The translations under genes and the position numbers were made by a program. A stretch of DNA of 64,000 bases, taken from NCBI RefSeq assembly GCF_900609045.1, contig NZ_UXAV01000044.1, forward strand, positions 62,001 through 126,000, written 5' to 3'. This document shows, piece after piece, positions 28,218 to 38,978 of this stretch (position 1 is its first letter; the number at the start of each line of letters is the position of its first letter). The stretch comes from Filibacter tadaridae. GTDB taxonomy: Bacteria; Bacillota; Bacilli; Bacillales_A; Planococcaceae. The notes below the pieces were generated by a model. The model was given only the letters and a program-made list of their open reading frames with translations. It was not told the DNA's origin and searched no databases.

Positions 28218-29594
28218 ATGTCAATGGAACAGATTGTAAATTTAGCGAAACAAAGAGGTTTTGTATTTCCAGGCTCAGAGATTTACGGAGGGCTTGCAAA
28301 CACTTGGGATTATGGTCCTTTAGGTGTTGAACTAAAAAACAATATTAAAGAAGCCTGGCGGAAGAAATTTATTCAAGAATCCCCGTACAACGTCGGCTTA
28401 GATGCAGCTATTTTAATGAATCCGAAAGTCTGGGAAGCGTCGGGTCACATCGGCAATTTTAACGATCCCATGATTGACTGTAAAAAATGTAAGACACGCC
28501 ATCGTGCAGATAAATTAATTGAAGATGTACTTGAAGCAAAAGGAATTGAAATGATTGTCGATGGCTTGTCTTTCGATAAAATGGAAGAACTCATTACTGA
28601 ACATAATGTTGTCTGCCCGACATGTGGTGCGTTGGACTATACGGAAATCCGCCAGTTTAACTTGATGTTCAAAACTTCACAAGGAGTGACGGACTCTTCC
28701 TCTAACGATATTTTCCTTCGACCAGAAACTGCTCAAGGGATTTTCGTTAATTTCAAAAACGTTCAACGCTCAATGAGAAAGAAAATGCCCTTTGGTATTG
28801 CGCAAATCGGAAAAAGCTTCCGTAACGAAATTACACCAGGAAACTTTACATTCCGCACACGCGAATTCGAACAAATGGAACTTGAATTTTTCTGCAAACC
28901 CGGTGAAGACATGGAATGGTATGTATTCTGGCGTGATTTCTGTAAAGAATGGCTATTAAAACTCGGTTTGTCAGAAGACAATATGCGTTTGCGGGAACAC
29001 GATGAAGATGAGCTGTCTCATTACTCAAAAGGAACCGTTGATGTCGAGTACAAATTTCCGTTTGGATGGGGAGAGCTTTGGGGTATCGCAAACCGTACGG
29101 ACTTCGACTTAAAGCGTCATATGGAACATTCAGGCGAAGATTTCAATTACCAAGACCCGATTACAAATGAAAAGTTTGTACCCTACTGTATCGAACCATC
29201 CCTCGGTGCAGATCGTGTGACACTTGCATTCCTTTGTGATGCATATGCTGAAGAAGAGCTTGATAATGATGATAAACGTACAGTCCTTCGCTTCCATCCG
29301 GCGCTTGCACCGGTCAAAGCGGCTGTTCTTCCTTTATCCAAGAAACTTGCAGAAGGCGCGGATGAAGTGTACGCCGAACTCCGTAAACATTTCGTCGTTC
29401 AATATGATGATGCACAATCGATTGGTAGAAGATACCGTCGTCAGGATGAAATCGGTACACCTTTCTGCATCACATATGACTTTGACTCTGAAGAAGATCG
29501 TCAAGTCACAGTAAGACACCGCGACTCGATGGAGCAAGTACGTATGCCAATTACAGAAGTAAAAGACTATATTGCGAAGCACTTGGAATTCTAA
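28218..29594 (+). CDS. glyS: Glycyl-tRNA synthetase, single-chain (alpha2) type
   Basis: Charges tRNA-Gly. The 458 residues are the eukaryote/archaeal-like homodimeric form, not the GlyQ/GlyS tetramer of B. subtilis. Class II motifs include [23 protein letters not shown] (by position ~190-212) and the motif 3 region [14 protein letters not shown]. Zinc-type cysteines CKKCKTRH and [11 protein letters not shown] are visible. The ATG at 28218 follows TTGGAGGG after the T-box terminator; the frame is open upstream into the leader, but that part is RNA structure, not protein. Confidence 0.96.
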   Translation: MSMEQIVNLAKQRGFVFPGSEIYGGLANTWDYGPLGVELKNNIKEAWRKKFIQESPYNVGLDAAILMNPKVWEASGHIGNFNDPMIDCKKCKTRHRADKLIEDVLEAKGIEMIVDGLSFDKMEELITEHNVVCPTCGALDYTEIRQFNLMFKTSQGVTDSSSNDIFLRPETAQGIFVNFKNVQRSMRKKMPFGIAQIGKSFRNEITPGNFTFRTREFEQMELEFFCKPGEDMEWYVFWRDFCKEWLLKLGLSEDNMRLREHDEDELSHYSKGTVDVEYKFPFGWGELWGIANRTDFDLKRHMEHSGEDFNYQDPITNEKFVPYCIEPSLGADRVTLAFLCDAYAEEELDNDDKRTVLRFHPALAPVKAAVLPLSKKLAEGADEVYAELRKHFVVQYDDAQSIGRRYRRQDEIGTPFCITYDFDSEEDRQVTVRHRDSMEQVRMPITEVKDYIAKHLEF

Positions 29595-29596
29595 TA

Positions 29597-29643
29597 GAAA
29601 AAACCGGATGATAAAGGTTAGGTAACCTTTTCATCCGGTTTTT
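29597..29643. terminator. Bidirectional terminator overlapping the recO 3' end
   Basis: AAAAAACCGGATGA-TAAAGGTTA-GGTAACCTTT-TCATCCGGTTTTTT. It ends glyS on the plus strand. On the minus strand its stem contains the last codons and stop of recO. Confidence 0.88.
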
Positions 29644-30403
29644 TCTTTTTCGGAAGTAGTTCAGGTGTAGATTCTAGCTGATCAAGAAATGATCTCGACT
29701 TAAGCCGGATCCCCACTTGTTCATCATAAATCGTACGGACAATTTTTTTCATGAAATCCTTCGTCGTTTTTTTAAGCGTTAGGTTGCCGATTCGATGGAT
29801 GGGTACCGTAGAAAAAGTGCGGATCAATTTCAATTGGTTTGGCGTAATTCGAATCAAATATCGATCCACATGAAAACAGCGATGGCAAAGGAAACCTATT
29901 TCTTTGAATGAAAATGCAAATTCCCCTTCGGTCGCCCCGCAGTTTGCACATTGATGGACAATCGGATGAATGCCGGCGACAGGAAGCATCTTCCATTCTA
30001 CGAATAAGGCAATCGCTTCCGGATCGTATTGTTCATTGATGGCATGTAGCGCATCATGAAGGAGTCCGTATACACCACCTACGCGTTCGTTATCATCTGA
30101 AAGACGGTCAATAAGTTCAACGATATAACTCGCATAAGCAGTTGCTTCAAGGTCTTCTCGAATGAAGCGCATCGAGTCAAGCTGTTCACCTTGTTCCAAT
30201 GTGCCCATACCTTTTCCTTTACGTATAAGAAAAGATCCATGTGTAAACTGCTGTGTGATAGCAGCCAACCTACTCGCGGGCTTTTTTGCTCCACGGGCCA
30301 TTGCAGTCAATTTGCCTGCTTCCCGAGTAAATAACGTCACAATTTTGTTCGTTTCCCCGTATGGAATGCTTCGGAGGACAATGCCCTCCCATTTGTTCAT
30401 CAA
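29618..30403 (-). CDS. recO: DNA repair protein RecO
   Basis: Recombination mediator that helps load RecA on SSB-coated DNA, 261 residues. The N-terminal OB fold is EGIVLRSIPYGETNKIVTLF. The zinc site is visible as CANCGATEGEF and FLCHRCFHVD. The TTG at 30403 is nine bases from GGGG and aligns with the family N-terminus; an ATG follows directly at 30400. The C-terminal KKKKPDEKVT overlaps the terminator. Confidence 0.92.
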   Translation of the reverse strand: MMNKWEGIVLRSIPYGETNKIVTLFTREAGKLTAMARGAKKPASRLAAITQQFTHGSFLIRKGKGMGTLEQGEQLDSMRFIREDLEATAYASYIVELIDRLSDDNERVGGVYGLLHDALHAINEQYDPEAIALFVEWKMLPVAGIHPIVHQCANCGATEGEFAFSFKEIGFLCHRCFHVDRYLIRITPNQLKLIRTFSTVPIHRIGNLTLKKTTKDFMKKIVRTIYDEQVGIRLKSRSFLDQLESTPELLPKKKKPDEKVT

Positions 30404-30478
30404 AATGTTCAGCCCCTTTTATAAAAAAGTTTAAAAAGAGCAGACTTATGCCAATTCTAACTGGCAAGATTCATATTA

Positions 30479-32155
<1,677 letters not shown>

Positions 32156-32163
32156 GATACATC

Positions 32164-32634
32164 TTACCTTTCGAGGCCCAGAGTAGCTAATATCTCCTTT
32201 TGTCTACCGAACATCCTCTTTTCTTCTTCTTCATTCATGTGATCATAACCTAGAAGATGAAGAAAGCCATGGAGGGCAAGGAATCCAATCTCCCTGTTAA
32301 AGTCATGCCCATATTCTTCGGCTTGTCTCTTAGCTGTTTCCACTGAAATGATTATATCACCTAAAACCGTTGGAATTCCCTCTTCAGCCACTATTGCCAC
32401 TTCACCATCCGTCATTTCTTCAAGTGCAAATGAAATAACATCTGTAGGCGTATCCTTGCCACGGTACTGCGCATTTACAATTCGTATTTCTTCATCTGTC
32501 ATGAATGTCACGGAAACCTCGGATTCGCCTTTCAATCCTTCTTCACTTGCTGCATGTCGCAAAATCTTTTGGATTAATTCCAAGACTTTTTCATCCATAG
32601 ATTCTTTTTCATTATCAAAATAAAGTTCAAGCAT
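32164..32634 (-). CDS. ybeY: Endoribonuclease YbeY
   Basis: Zinc-dependent RNase for 16S 3'-end maturation and ribosome quality control, 156 residues. The metal motif is HGFLHLLGYDH, and DVISFALEE is conserved. The ATG at 32634 follows AAAAGGAG. It lies 19 bases downstream of pgpH in one operon. Confidence 0.95.
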   Translation of the reverse strand: MLELYFDNEKESMDEKVLELIQKILRHAASEEGLKGESEVSVTFMTDEEIRIVNAQYRGKDTPTDVISFALEEMTDGEVAIVAEEGIPTVLGDIIISVETAKRQAEEYGHDFNREIGFLALHGFLHLLGYDHMNEEEEKRMFGRQKEILATLGLER

Positions 32635-32653
32635 TCCAGCAGCTCCTTTTTAC

Positions 32654-34786
32654 TTATTCGGGATATTCAATACGGTTATGAAATGTACCATTCAGTGTTT
32701 CGCAAATAACTTTTTCTACCTGTTTTAATTCTTTCATCGATATATCACATTCATCAAATTGGCCATCGTTCAACTTATCACTGACAATATTCCGAACAAG
32801 AGCTGCTATTTTTTGTGACGTCGGTTCTTTCATGGAGCGAACAGCGGCTTCCACACTATCTGCAACTGAAATAATGGCAATTTCTTTTGTTTGGGGCTTG
32901 GGTCCTCTATATCGATACTGTTCTTCTGTGACGTCAACTCCGGAATCACGCGCTTTCACAAAAAAGAACTTCAGCAAACTTGTTCCGTGGTGTTGACGTG
33001 CGATATCGATAATTTCAATAGGCATTTTATGTCTTTCAAGCAGTTTTGCACCATCTTCTGCATGGGCAATGATAATATCTCTACTTTTTTCGGGTGGTAG
33101 ATCATCATGTGGATTTTTTCCAGCATGCTGATTTTCGATGAAAAATCCTGGACGGATTGTCTTTCCAATATCATGGTAATAACAGCCAACCCGGGCGAGC
33201 AAGCCATTTGCTCCAATCGATTCACAAGCTGCATCCGAAAGGTTCGCAACCATAATACTATGATGGTACGTACCCGGGGTTTCTGTAAGCACTTTTTTTA
33301 ATAAAGGATGATTAGGATTCGACAATTCAATTAACCGCATATCGGAAACCAAACGGAAAGCCGTTTCGAAAAAGGGCATGAGCCCAATTGTTAGGGCACC
33401 TGAGAGAATACCAGACGTAATTGCCGCAATCGAATAGAATATCAATTCTTTTAACTCATAGGTTGACTGTGTCATAAGTAAATAAAAGGCGATGAATAGC
33501 ATATTGAAAAACGCGACACCTAAGCTAGTTTGCAAAATAGTAGAGCGTTTTCCGCCATTACCTAAGAAATAAAGACTTACCATTCCACCTAATAATATGT
33601 ACAATGCTACTTCCATTTGAATGATTTGTGCAAATCCTTCTTGGAGCATAACACCTGCAGTGGCAGCTGTAATAATTGTCGTCATTATGGCAAGGCGCTC
33701 ATTTGTTAATAATTTAACAAGCATTGGTGCGAGTGCGGTCGGGAATAAGAACGCAAGCAGTACATCGAAATCCTTCTCGATAAGTGATATAAGTTTCATC
33801 AGTATGACAAGTAAGAAGAAAATCGTAATCACTATGAAAAGAGCCTTCTTCTTTATCGAACTATTGGCCCGCCAAGTATTAAAATGCAAAAAAAGGATGA
33901 AGGCTATGAATAGCACAAACAAACTGAGACCTGCAATAGGCTTGACGGATGATTGGTTCGTTAGTAAGCCCGCAAGTTTCAACTGCCTATGTACGTCACG
34001 ATCAACAACTTGCCCTTCACGGACGATAACTTGTCCTTGCAGTATACGTGTAGGTTCAATCGACTCTTTCGCTTGTGCAATTTGAGCCTTTGTTTGCTCC
34101 TCATTTTCTTTTTCCGTTTCTACTACCAATGAACGACCAATCGCTTGCATACTTTGTATTGTCGCCTGTGGAAATACGTCATCAAGGCGGATTTTCCGTT
34201 CCACTTCGTATCGACTAGTTGATAGATCCCCAGTCCTTATCGGTTTTGACATTTCTTCACCTAAAATTGAAACAAGTCTTTTTTGCATATTCATAAGAAT
34301 ATCCGTATCAAGCGTCAATAAGGTGGCGATTGCATCATCGCTAAGTTGAAGTTCAGATACTTCCGCTTCAAGTTTTTCAAGTTTTTTTCGCATTTTAGCA
34401 ATCTGTTCTTTTTTTATCTTCTTCAATTCCTCTGCATCGGGCGGATCCTCTGATTCCGTCTTTGGACCTTTCACTTCAATAAGAAAATCGAAAAACGATG
34501 TCGCGATTGCTTGTCTATTTTTTGCAATGTCTTCAGAGAAGTGATAAACGGGACTAACCTCGTTTGCAGCCCTTTGCCTTTCCTGTTCTGTTTTCACAGT
34601 ATCTTCAACCGTTTTTACCGATCGAATCGTATCAGGCGCAATTTGAAATTCTTTTAATTCATATGTTTCTTTTTTTACGTTTCCATACATAAAAGAAAAA
34701 AGAAGAATTGCTGTCAACCCAATTACGAATAATGATAGATAATTAAAGTTCAATGATTTTATAAGATTCTTGAGTGGTTGAAACAT
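32654..34786 (-). CDS. pgpH: 7TM-HD cyclic-di-AMP phosphodiesterase
   Basis: Membrane receptor-type phosphodiesterase that degrades c-di-AMP, 710 residues. One N-terminal helix (~17-36) precedes an extracellular domain of about 240 residues with a coiled coil (~120-150). Then come seven membrane helices (~285-460) and a cytosolic HD domain (TYHHSIMVANLSD, CYYHDIGK, ENQHAGKNPHDD). All HD metal ligands are visible. It belongs to the yqfF position upstream of ybeY. Confidence 0.95.
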   Translation of the reverse strand: MFQPLKNLIKSLNFNYLSLFVIGLTAILLFSFMYGNVKKETYELKEFQIAPDTIRSVKTVEDTVKTEQERQRAANEVSPVYHFSEDIAKNRQAIATSFFDFLIEVKGPKTESEDPPDAEELKKIKKEQIAKMRKKLEKLEAEVSELQLSDDAIATLLTLDTDILMNMQKRLVSILGEEMSKPIRTGDLSTSRYEVERKIRLDDVFPQATIQSMQAIGRSLVVETEKENEEQTKAQIAQAKESIEPTRILQGQVIVREGQVVDRDVHRQLKLAGLLTNQSSVKPIAGLSLFVLFIAFILFLHFNTWRANSSIKKKALFIVITIFFLLVILMKLISLIEKDFDVLLAFLFPTALAPMLVKLLTNERLAIMTTIITAATAGVMLQEGFAQIIQMEVALYILLGGMVSLYFLGNGGKRSTILQTSLGVAFFNMLFIAFYLLMTQSTYELKELIFYSIAAITSGILSGALTIGLMPFFETAFRLVSDMRLIELSNPNHPLLKKVLTETPGTYHHSIMVANLSDAACESIGANGLLARVGCYYHDIGKTIRPGFFIENQHAGKNPHDDLPPEKSRDIIIAHAEDGAKLLERHKMPIEIIDIARQHHGTSLLKFFFVKARDSGVDVTEEQYRYRGPKPQTKEIAIISVADSVEAAVRSMKEPTSQKIAALVRNIVSDKLNDGQFDECDISMKELKQVEKVICETLNGTFHNRIEYPE

Positions 34787-34828
34787 CGGAATTTCTCCCC
34801 CTTATCCCTTTCCAACTACCATTATTTA

Positions 34829-34985
34829 AAAAAAGAAAAGCGACAGTGCCTTGGTCAGGGGCGACGGGCATAAGACAGACCTGCGGAGCGGCGTACTTTG
34901 CCGCACAGCAGGGCTGGCTTATGACCCAAGCCACTAGGCGCTGGAGCTAGACAATAAGAAAAGCGACAGCGCCTTGGTCAGCACC
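34829..34985. repeat. Long interspersed palindromic repeat flanked by a direct repeat
   Basis: A roughly 110-base imperfect palindrome: outer arms AGCGACAGTGCCTTGG and CACTAGGCGCTGGAGC, inner arms GGGCATAAG and CTTATGACCC, apex GCGGCG-TACTTTG-CCGC. The left segment AAGAAAAGCGACAGTGCCTTGGTCAG recurs once at about 34957 with one mismatch (quoted by position), giving a second partial copy. From memory, similar sequences are frequent between genes in Planococcaceae genomes; that is recollection, not a search result. Confidence 0.7.
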
Positions 34986-34992
34986 GAAAAGT

Positions 34993-35018
34993 AGGAGGGA
35001 TAAGGTTCAATCCCTCCT
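34993..35018. other. Short hairpin between phoH and pgpH
   Basis: AGGAGGGAT-AAGGTTCA-ATCCCTCCT, a perfect 9-base stem without a clear T-run. It may be part of the repeat region or a secondary terminator. Nothing else was recognised in 34787-35067. Confidence 0.45.
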
Positions 35019-35072
35019 TGCTGTAGCTAAATCATAAAAAGAGCTGAAAGGCGTACACTTTCTTATCTTTTG

Positions 35073-35095
35073 AAAAAGCAGTCACGAAGACTGCT
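35073..35095 (-). terminator. Terminator containing the phoH stop codon
   Basis: AGCAGTC-TTCGT-GACTGCT then TTTTTC on the minus strand. The stop codon TGA lies at the loop, so the last phoH codons form the left arm. Confidence 0.8.
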
Positions 35096-36041
35096 CTTTA
35101 TCATACGCTTCAATTATTTTGGCAACGAGCGGATGACGCACAACATCGCCCTGTTCCAAGTATTGAAAATGGATATCAGACACATTTTGAAGAATGGCTT
35201 CTGCTGCCATTAGACCTGACGCGGTTCCTTTTGGTAAATCGACTTGCGTCTTATCACCATTAATAACCATCTTAGAGCCAAAACCTAGCCGTGTTAGAAA
35301 CATTTTCATTTGTGCTTTTGTTGTATTTTGTGCTTCGTCCAGAATGACAAAAGCATCATCGAGCGTACGACCTCTCATATACGCCAAAGGTGCAATTTCA
35401 ATAACACCTCTTTCCATCAGCCGTTCAGTATGTTCTGCTCCAAGAATGTCATGCAGAGCATCATACAACGGACGAAGGTAAGGGTCGACCTTCTCTTTCA
35501 AATCGCCTGGAAGAAAGCCTAGACTTTCTCCCGCCTCAACCGCCGGACGTGTTAAGATTATTCGTTTTGCTGATCCTGTTTTCATCGCTTGCACAGCTAA
35601 AACAACAGCCAAGTATGTTTTTCCAGTACCTGCGGGTCCAATACAAAATACGAGGTCCCTATTACGAATCGCCTGGACATACTCACGCTGACCAATAGTC
35701 TTCGCACGGATTGCTTTTCCTTTTGTATTGCGTGCTATTTCTTCGTCATACAGCTCGGAAAAGTATTCGATTGTGCCACTCTTCACCATTTCAATCGCAG
35801 TAGAAACATCTCGTTGATTGATATTGATACCTTTTCGAATTACTTTTAACAATTGTTCTAAAAGCATTTTCCCTGAATCTCGATTTTCCTCAGCACCGCT
35901 AAGAGAAATCGTTTCTCCTCTAGTCATGATTACAATGTCAAGTTGTTCTTCAATCAATTTCATGTTTTGGTCGGAAATCCCGAGAAGCATGACTGCTTCG
36001 TTCGGGTCTTCGACATGCAGTTGAATCAATTGTTCATCCAA
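35082..36041 (-). CDS. phoH: PhoH-family ATPase
   Basis: Cytosolic P-loop protein probably acting on RNA, 319 residues. Walker A is GPAGTGKTYLA and Walker B is FVILDEAQN. LTRPAVEAGESLGFLPG and PLAYMRGRTLDD are typical of PhoH/YqfE, and the N-terminal ~100 residues resemble a KH-like domain. The start is TTG 36041 behind AAGGAGACTAAAAAA, four bases after the yqfD stop; the frame open to 36125 lies inside yqfD. The reaction of the family is unsettled. Confidence 0.94.
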   Translation of the reverse strand: MDEQLIQLHVEDPNEAVMLLGISDQNMKLIEEQLDIVIMTRGETISLSGAEENRDSGKMLLEQLLKVIRKGININQRDVSTAIEMVKSGTIEYFSELYDEEIARNTKGKAIRAKTIGQREYVQAIRNRDLVFCIGPAGTGKTYLAVVLAVQAMKTGSAKRIILTRPAVEAGESLGFLPGDLKEKVDPYLRPLYDALHDILGAEHTERLMERGVIEIAPLAYMRGRTLDDAFVILDEAQNTTKAQMKMFLTRLGFGSKMVINGDKTQVDLPKGTASGLMAAEAILQNVSDIHFQYLEQGDVVRHPLVAKIIEAYDKEQSS

Positions 36042-36045
36042 TTTT

Positions 36046-37155
36046 TTAGTCTCCTTGGGAAATCGGTCTTTTAATCGCAATATTATCGTTGATATGAAAC
36101 AGTATAGTCCCACTAACTTTATCATTATCGAATGTTACGTGCAAAATTTTATCATCTTTAATAATCGCTTGTGGAGAAGCTTGTGATAAATACTTGTTTT
36201 TCAGCAAGGGTACAATAACTGTTTCTTCCATTCCTTTCGTTAATTCAAATTGCCCTGTTTCCACCTTCGTATGCCGATCTGTCTTCACAAATGGCCATTC
36301 AAATTTACGTTTCTCACCATCATTCTCTTTTTGATCTTTGGTTTCCTTCCAGGGAAGTGAAAACGAAAGTTCGACGACTTCTTCACCTTGTAATCGGTAA
36401 GTTGTTGTTTTGGGAATACTAAATGTATATTCCATCCAATAATCTGCAAAGACAGCACCTTCTGCACCAACAACCGTCGTCTTATCCCCCTGTTCAAGCG
36501 TGCCTGTAGCTAGCACGTCCCCTTTTTTAACAGTCTGATGGACGTGGCCCACCCTTTCCCCTCTTTTAAGCTCAAAGCGACTAATAACACCCCCTGTACG
36601 TGCAACAAGATCTGACGGTCGGCTTTCTTTTTCTGTAACAGTATCTAAAGTGGGGGAAAGCATTGGAATAATTGTGAGTGATGTACCCACTCGCTTAAAT
36701 CTCACCCATGATAAGGAAGGATCATCGAGCATCAAATCCCGGCGTATTTCACCTTCCTCGGGGATTAACATGAGTGGTCGCAGTGGAATGATGGATGACT
36801 TTTCCAACTTCTGTTCAATTCTTTCTACAACTTCTGGTATATCCGACTCAACTTCGATAGTCCAAAGAAAGAACGATGCGGCAAACGGAATGACACAAGC
36901 GATAAGAAATCGATAAGAAGAAAATATTCGTTGTGCCCCCGTCACGTACCCGACTTGTGAAAAAAGTATTTTCAAACCGTACCGTCTTCTTATACGTCGT
37001 ATTCTGCTGATCCCTTGCTTATCCGTTTGAAACCGGGCTACGCCATCAACGATTGATAACGACATGACTTTTGTTTTGTCCGAAACAAGTTTTGTTAGAA
37101 ACCCCGAAATATCACCTTTACCAGATACCTTTACATCATACCGTTTACGAACCAT
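36046..37155 (-). CDS. yqfD: Sporulation protein YqfD (SpoIV-type)
   Basis: Membrane protein of the sporulation YqfD family, 369 residues. The N-terminal ~85-residue basic domain precedes one membrane helix (~80-100) and a large outer domain with SWVRFKRVGT, VHQTVKKGDVLATGTL and GAEGAVFADYWMEYTF. The start is the ATG at 37155, overlapping yqfC; an upstream ATG at 37188 lies well inside yqfC. In B. subtilis the yqfC-yqfD pair is expressed in the mother cell. It signals a sporulating ancestry. Confidence 0.9.
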   Translation of the reverse strand: MVRKRYDVKVSGKGDISGFLTKLVSDKTKVMSLSIVDGVARFQTDKQGISRIRRIRRRYGLKILFSQVGYVTGAQRIFSSYRFLIACVIPFAASFFLWTIEVESDIPEVVERIEQKLEKSSIIPLRPLMLIPEEGEIRRDLMLDDPSLSWVRFKRVGTSLTIIPMLSPTLDTVTEKESRPSDLVARTGGVISRFELKRGERVGHVHQTVKKGDVLATGTLEQGDKTTVVGAEGAVFADYWMEYTFSIPKTTTYRLQGEEVVELSFSLPWKETKDQKENDGEKRKFEWPFVKTDRHTKVETGQFELTKGMEETVIVPLLKNKYLSQASPQAIIKDDKILHVTFDNDKVSGTILFHINDNIAIKRPISQGD

Positions 37156-37402
37156 ACAATGCCCCGCGTTCTTGCTTATTCGAGACATTCATTGCCGTAA
37201 TCGTTGTGAATGTGAAAACTGCTACTTCTTCTTGTAATACATCGACGGTTAAATCCTCTCCCGACACTTCAATCATGTAGTCACCACATTGTACGTTAGC
37301 AAAGTCGGGGCCTAGCTTCAGTAAAGCATAAGGACCATTGATCTGCATAGTCGAGAATTCTTCAATTACAACAGATGAGCCAGTATTAAATAGTTTCCTC
37401 AA
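37145..37402 (-). CDS. yqfC: Sporulation protein YqfC (YabP family)
   Basis: An 85-residue YabP/YqfC-family protein used in sporulation. It starts at a TTG (37402) after GGGGGTTATCTAAT. Conserved elements are the central GDYMIEVSGEDLTV and VAVFTFTTI. Its 3' end overlaps yqfD by eleven bases. The Shine-Dalgarno is inside a predicted hairpin (37412-37445). Confidence 0.85.
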   Translation of the reverse strand: MRKLFNTGSSVVIEEFSTMQINGPYALLKLGPDFANVQCGDYMIEVSGEDLTVDVLQEEVAVFTFTTITAMNVSNKQERGALYGS

Positions 37403-37411
37403 ATTAGATAA

Positions 37412-37445
37412 CCCCCTATCCTCATCGTATGATTTGAATAGGGGG
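37412..37445 (-). promoter_or_regulatory. Hairpin that would cover the yqfC ribosome binding site
   Basis: CCCCCTAT and ATAGGGGG pair across an 18-base loop. On the minus strand the right arm ATAGGGGG is the Shine-Dalgarno of yqfC. There is no T-run, so a role in translation is as likely as termination of the gene before it. Confidence 0.45.
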
Positions 37446-37452
37446 TCAATGA

Positions 37453-37926
37453 TTATCGTTTTGATTTTGGTGGTCCTATTATTTCGGAAAAAACAATTCC
37501 TTTTACTAGATCATGATGATTTTTCGGTATTAAATCAGAACTTTCTTTATGAATTACCGATTCTATTTGTGCGCCATGAGTTGAGAGACGCCCGCGATGC
37601 ACACCCCTTGACGTCTCTGCATGCACGTTAATAGGTATCCTGTCTGTTTTTATTGCTACGGTTTTGGGTATAGATGCTTTTTCAGGAAGAACAATTTGAG
37701 GTGTTTGCCTACTCGACGGTTCGCCGATTTCATTCTGCATTTCTCTTTGTAATTCCCGATACATCTCTCTTGATTTTTCTTTCAACTTATCTATTGGACT
37801 ATCTGGTACATGACTTGGCGTAGCGAAAGGTTTTGGCTGTTCTTCCGGGGGGGTTTCTTTCTTCCCTTTATTACCAAACAATGCTCCAACAATAAGCATT
37901 ATAATGACTGGTATTAGCCCTTCCAT
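37453..37926 (-). CDS. Hypothetical membrane-anchored protein
   Basis: A 157-residue protein with one N-terminal hydrophobic helix (residues 3-17) and a basic, proline-rich, largely disordered remainder (KEKSREMYRELQREMQNEIG looks like a short amphipathic helix). Start placed at the ATG at 37926, spaced from AAAGGGG; an ATG three codons earlier abuts the Shine-Dalgarno. It lies between floA and yqfC, where B. subtilis has yqfB, but I see no clear homology. Function unknown. Confidence 0.65.
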   Translation of the reverse strand: MEGLIPVIIMLIVGALFGNKGKKETPPEEQPKPFATPSHVPDSPIDKLKEKSREMYRELQREMQNEIGEPSSRQTPQIVLPEKASIPKTVAIKTDRIPINVHAETSRGVHRGRLSTHGAQIESVIHKESSDLIPKNHHDLVKGIVFSEIIGPPKSKR

Positions 37927-37970
37927 TTCATGCATCCCCTTTCCGGGAAATCACATCTTGTCTAATTGTT

Positions 37971-38978
37971 TCACTCACTATCTGATGGGTGATGTTCTCC
38001 ACCGGCTTTACTGATTGAATCACGCATTCCTGTATCAGCTTGGATATTTTTATAATTCATGTAATCCATGACACCAATATTGCCGCCACGAAGTGCTTCT
38101 GCCATCGCAAGTGGCACTTCTGCCTCTGCACTTACAACTTTTGCACGCATTTCTTCAACTTTCGCTTTCATTTCCTGTTCGTTTGCAACAGCCATTGCAC
38201 GACGTTCTTCAGCCTTGGCTTGGGCAATATTTTTATCTGCCATTGCTTGTTCCGTCTGTAATTCTGCACCGATATTTTTACCAATATCAACGTCGGCAAT
38301 ATCAATCGATAGAATTTCAAAAGCTGTTCCGGAATCTAGCCCTTTCGCCAAAACAGTTTGGGAAATCATATCAGGGTTTTCCAACACTTTCGCATGATCG
38401 ATTGAAGAACCGATTGTTGAGATGATACCTTCGCCAACACGCGCTACGATTGTCTCTTCACCAGCACCTCCGACAAGGCGATCGATGTTTGCGCGCACTG
38501 TAATACGCGCTTTTGCTTTCACTTCAATTCCGTTCATCGCAACGCCCGCTATGAATGGTGTTTCGATAACTTTCGGATTAACGGACATTTGTACAGCTTC
38601 TAGTACATCACGACCCGCAAGATCGATTGCCGCGCCGCGCTCGAATGTAAGTTCAATATTTGCACGGTGAGCAGCGATTAAAGCATTAACGACACGGTCG
38701 ACGTTTCCGCCCGCTAGGTAATGACTTTCCAACTTATTAATACCGATATCGAGTCCAGCTTTATGTGCTTTAATAAGCGGATTGACGACACGACTTGGAA
38801 TAACCCGTCGTAAACGCATCCCAATCAATGTAAAGATACTTACCCGTACGCCTGCTGCCATCGCTGAAATCCAAAGTGTTACTGGAACTAATGTAAAAAA
38901 CACAGCCAAAATGATTATCGCTACAACAACTATAGCTATAACCCCAATTAGTCCACCTGCACCTACTATTCCTGCCAT
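37971..38978 (-). CDS. floA: Flotillin-like protein FloA
   Basis: Scaffold of functional membrane microdomains, 335 residues. An N-terminal membrane hairpin (~8-50) is followed by the SPFH-like domain and a coiled-coil EA-rich region ([20 protein letters not shown] and onward, ~245-300). Matches YqfA of B. subtilis. The ATG overlaps the nfeD stop by one base (TAATG), so the pair is coupled. Confidence 0.96.
   Translation of the reverse strand: MAGIVGAGGLIGVIAIVVVAIIILAVFFTLVPVTLWISAMAAGVRVSIFTLIGMRLRRVIPSRVVNPLIKAHKAGLDIGINKLESHYLAGGNVDRVVNALIAAHRANIELTFERGAAIDLAGRDVLEAVQMSVNPKVIETPFIAGVAMNGIEVKAKARITVRANIDRLVGGAGEETIVARVGEGIISTIGSSIDHAKVLENPDMISQTVLAKGLDSGTAFEILSIDIADVDIGKNIGAELQTEQAMADKNIAQAKAEERRAMAVANEQEMKAKVEEMRAKVVSAEAEVPLAMAEALRGGNIGVMDYMNYKNIQADTGMRDSISKAGGEHHPSDSE

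Noticed and set aside
36042-36125. N-terminal extension of phoH inside yqfD
   Set aside because: It is out-of-frame yqfD sequence. The Shine-Dalgarno and TTG at 36041 fit the family length.
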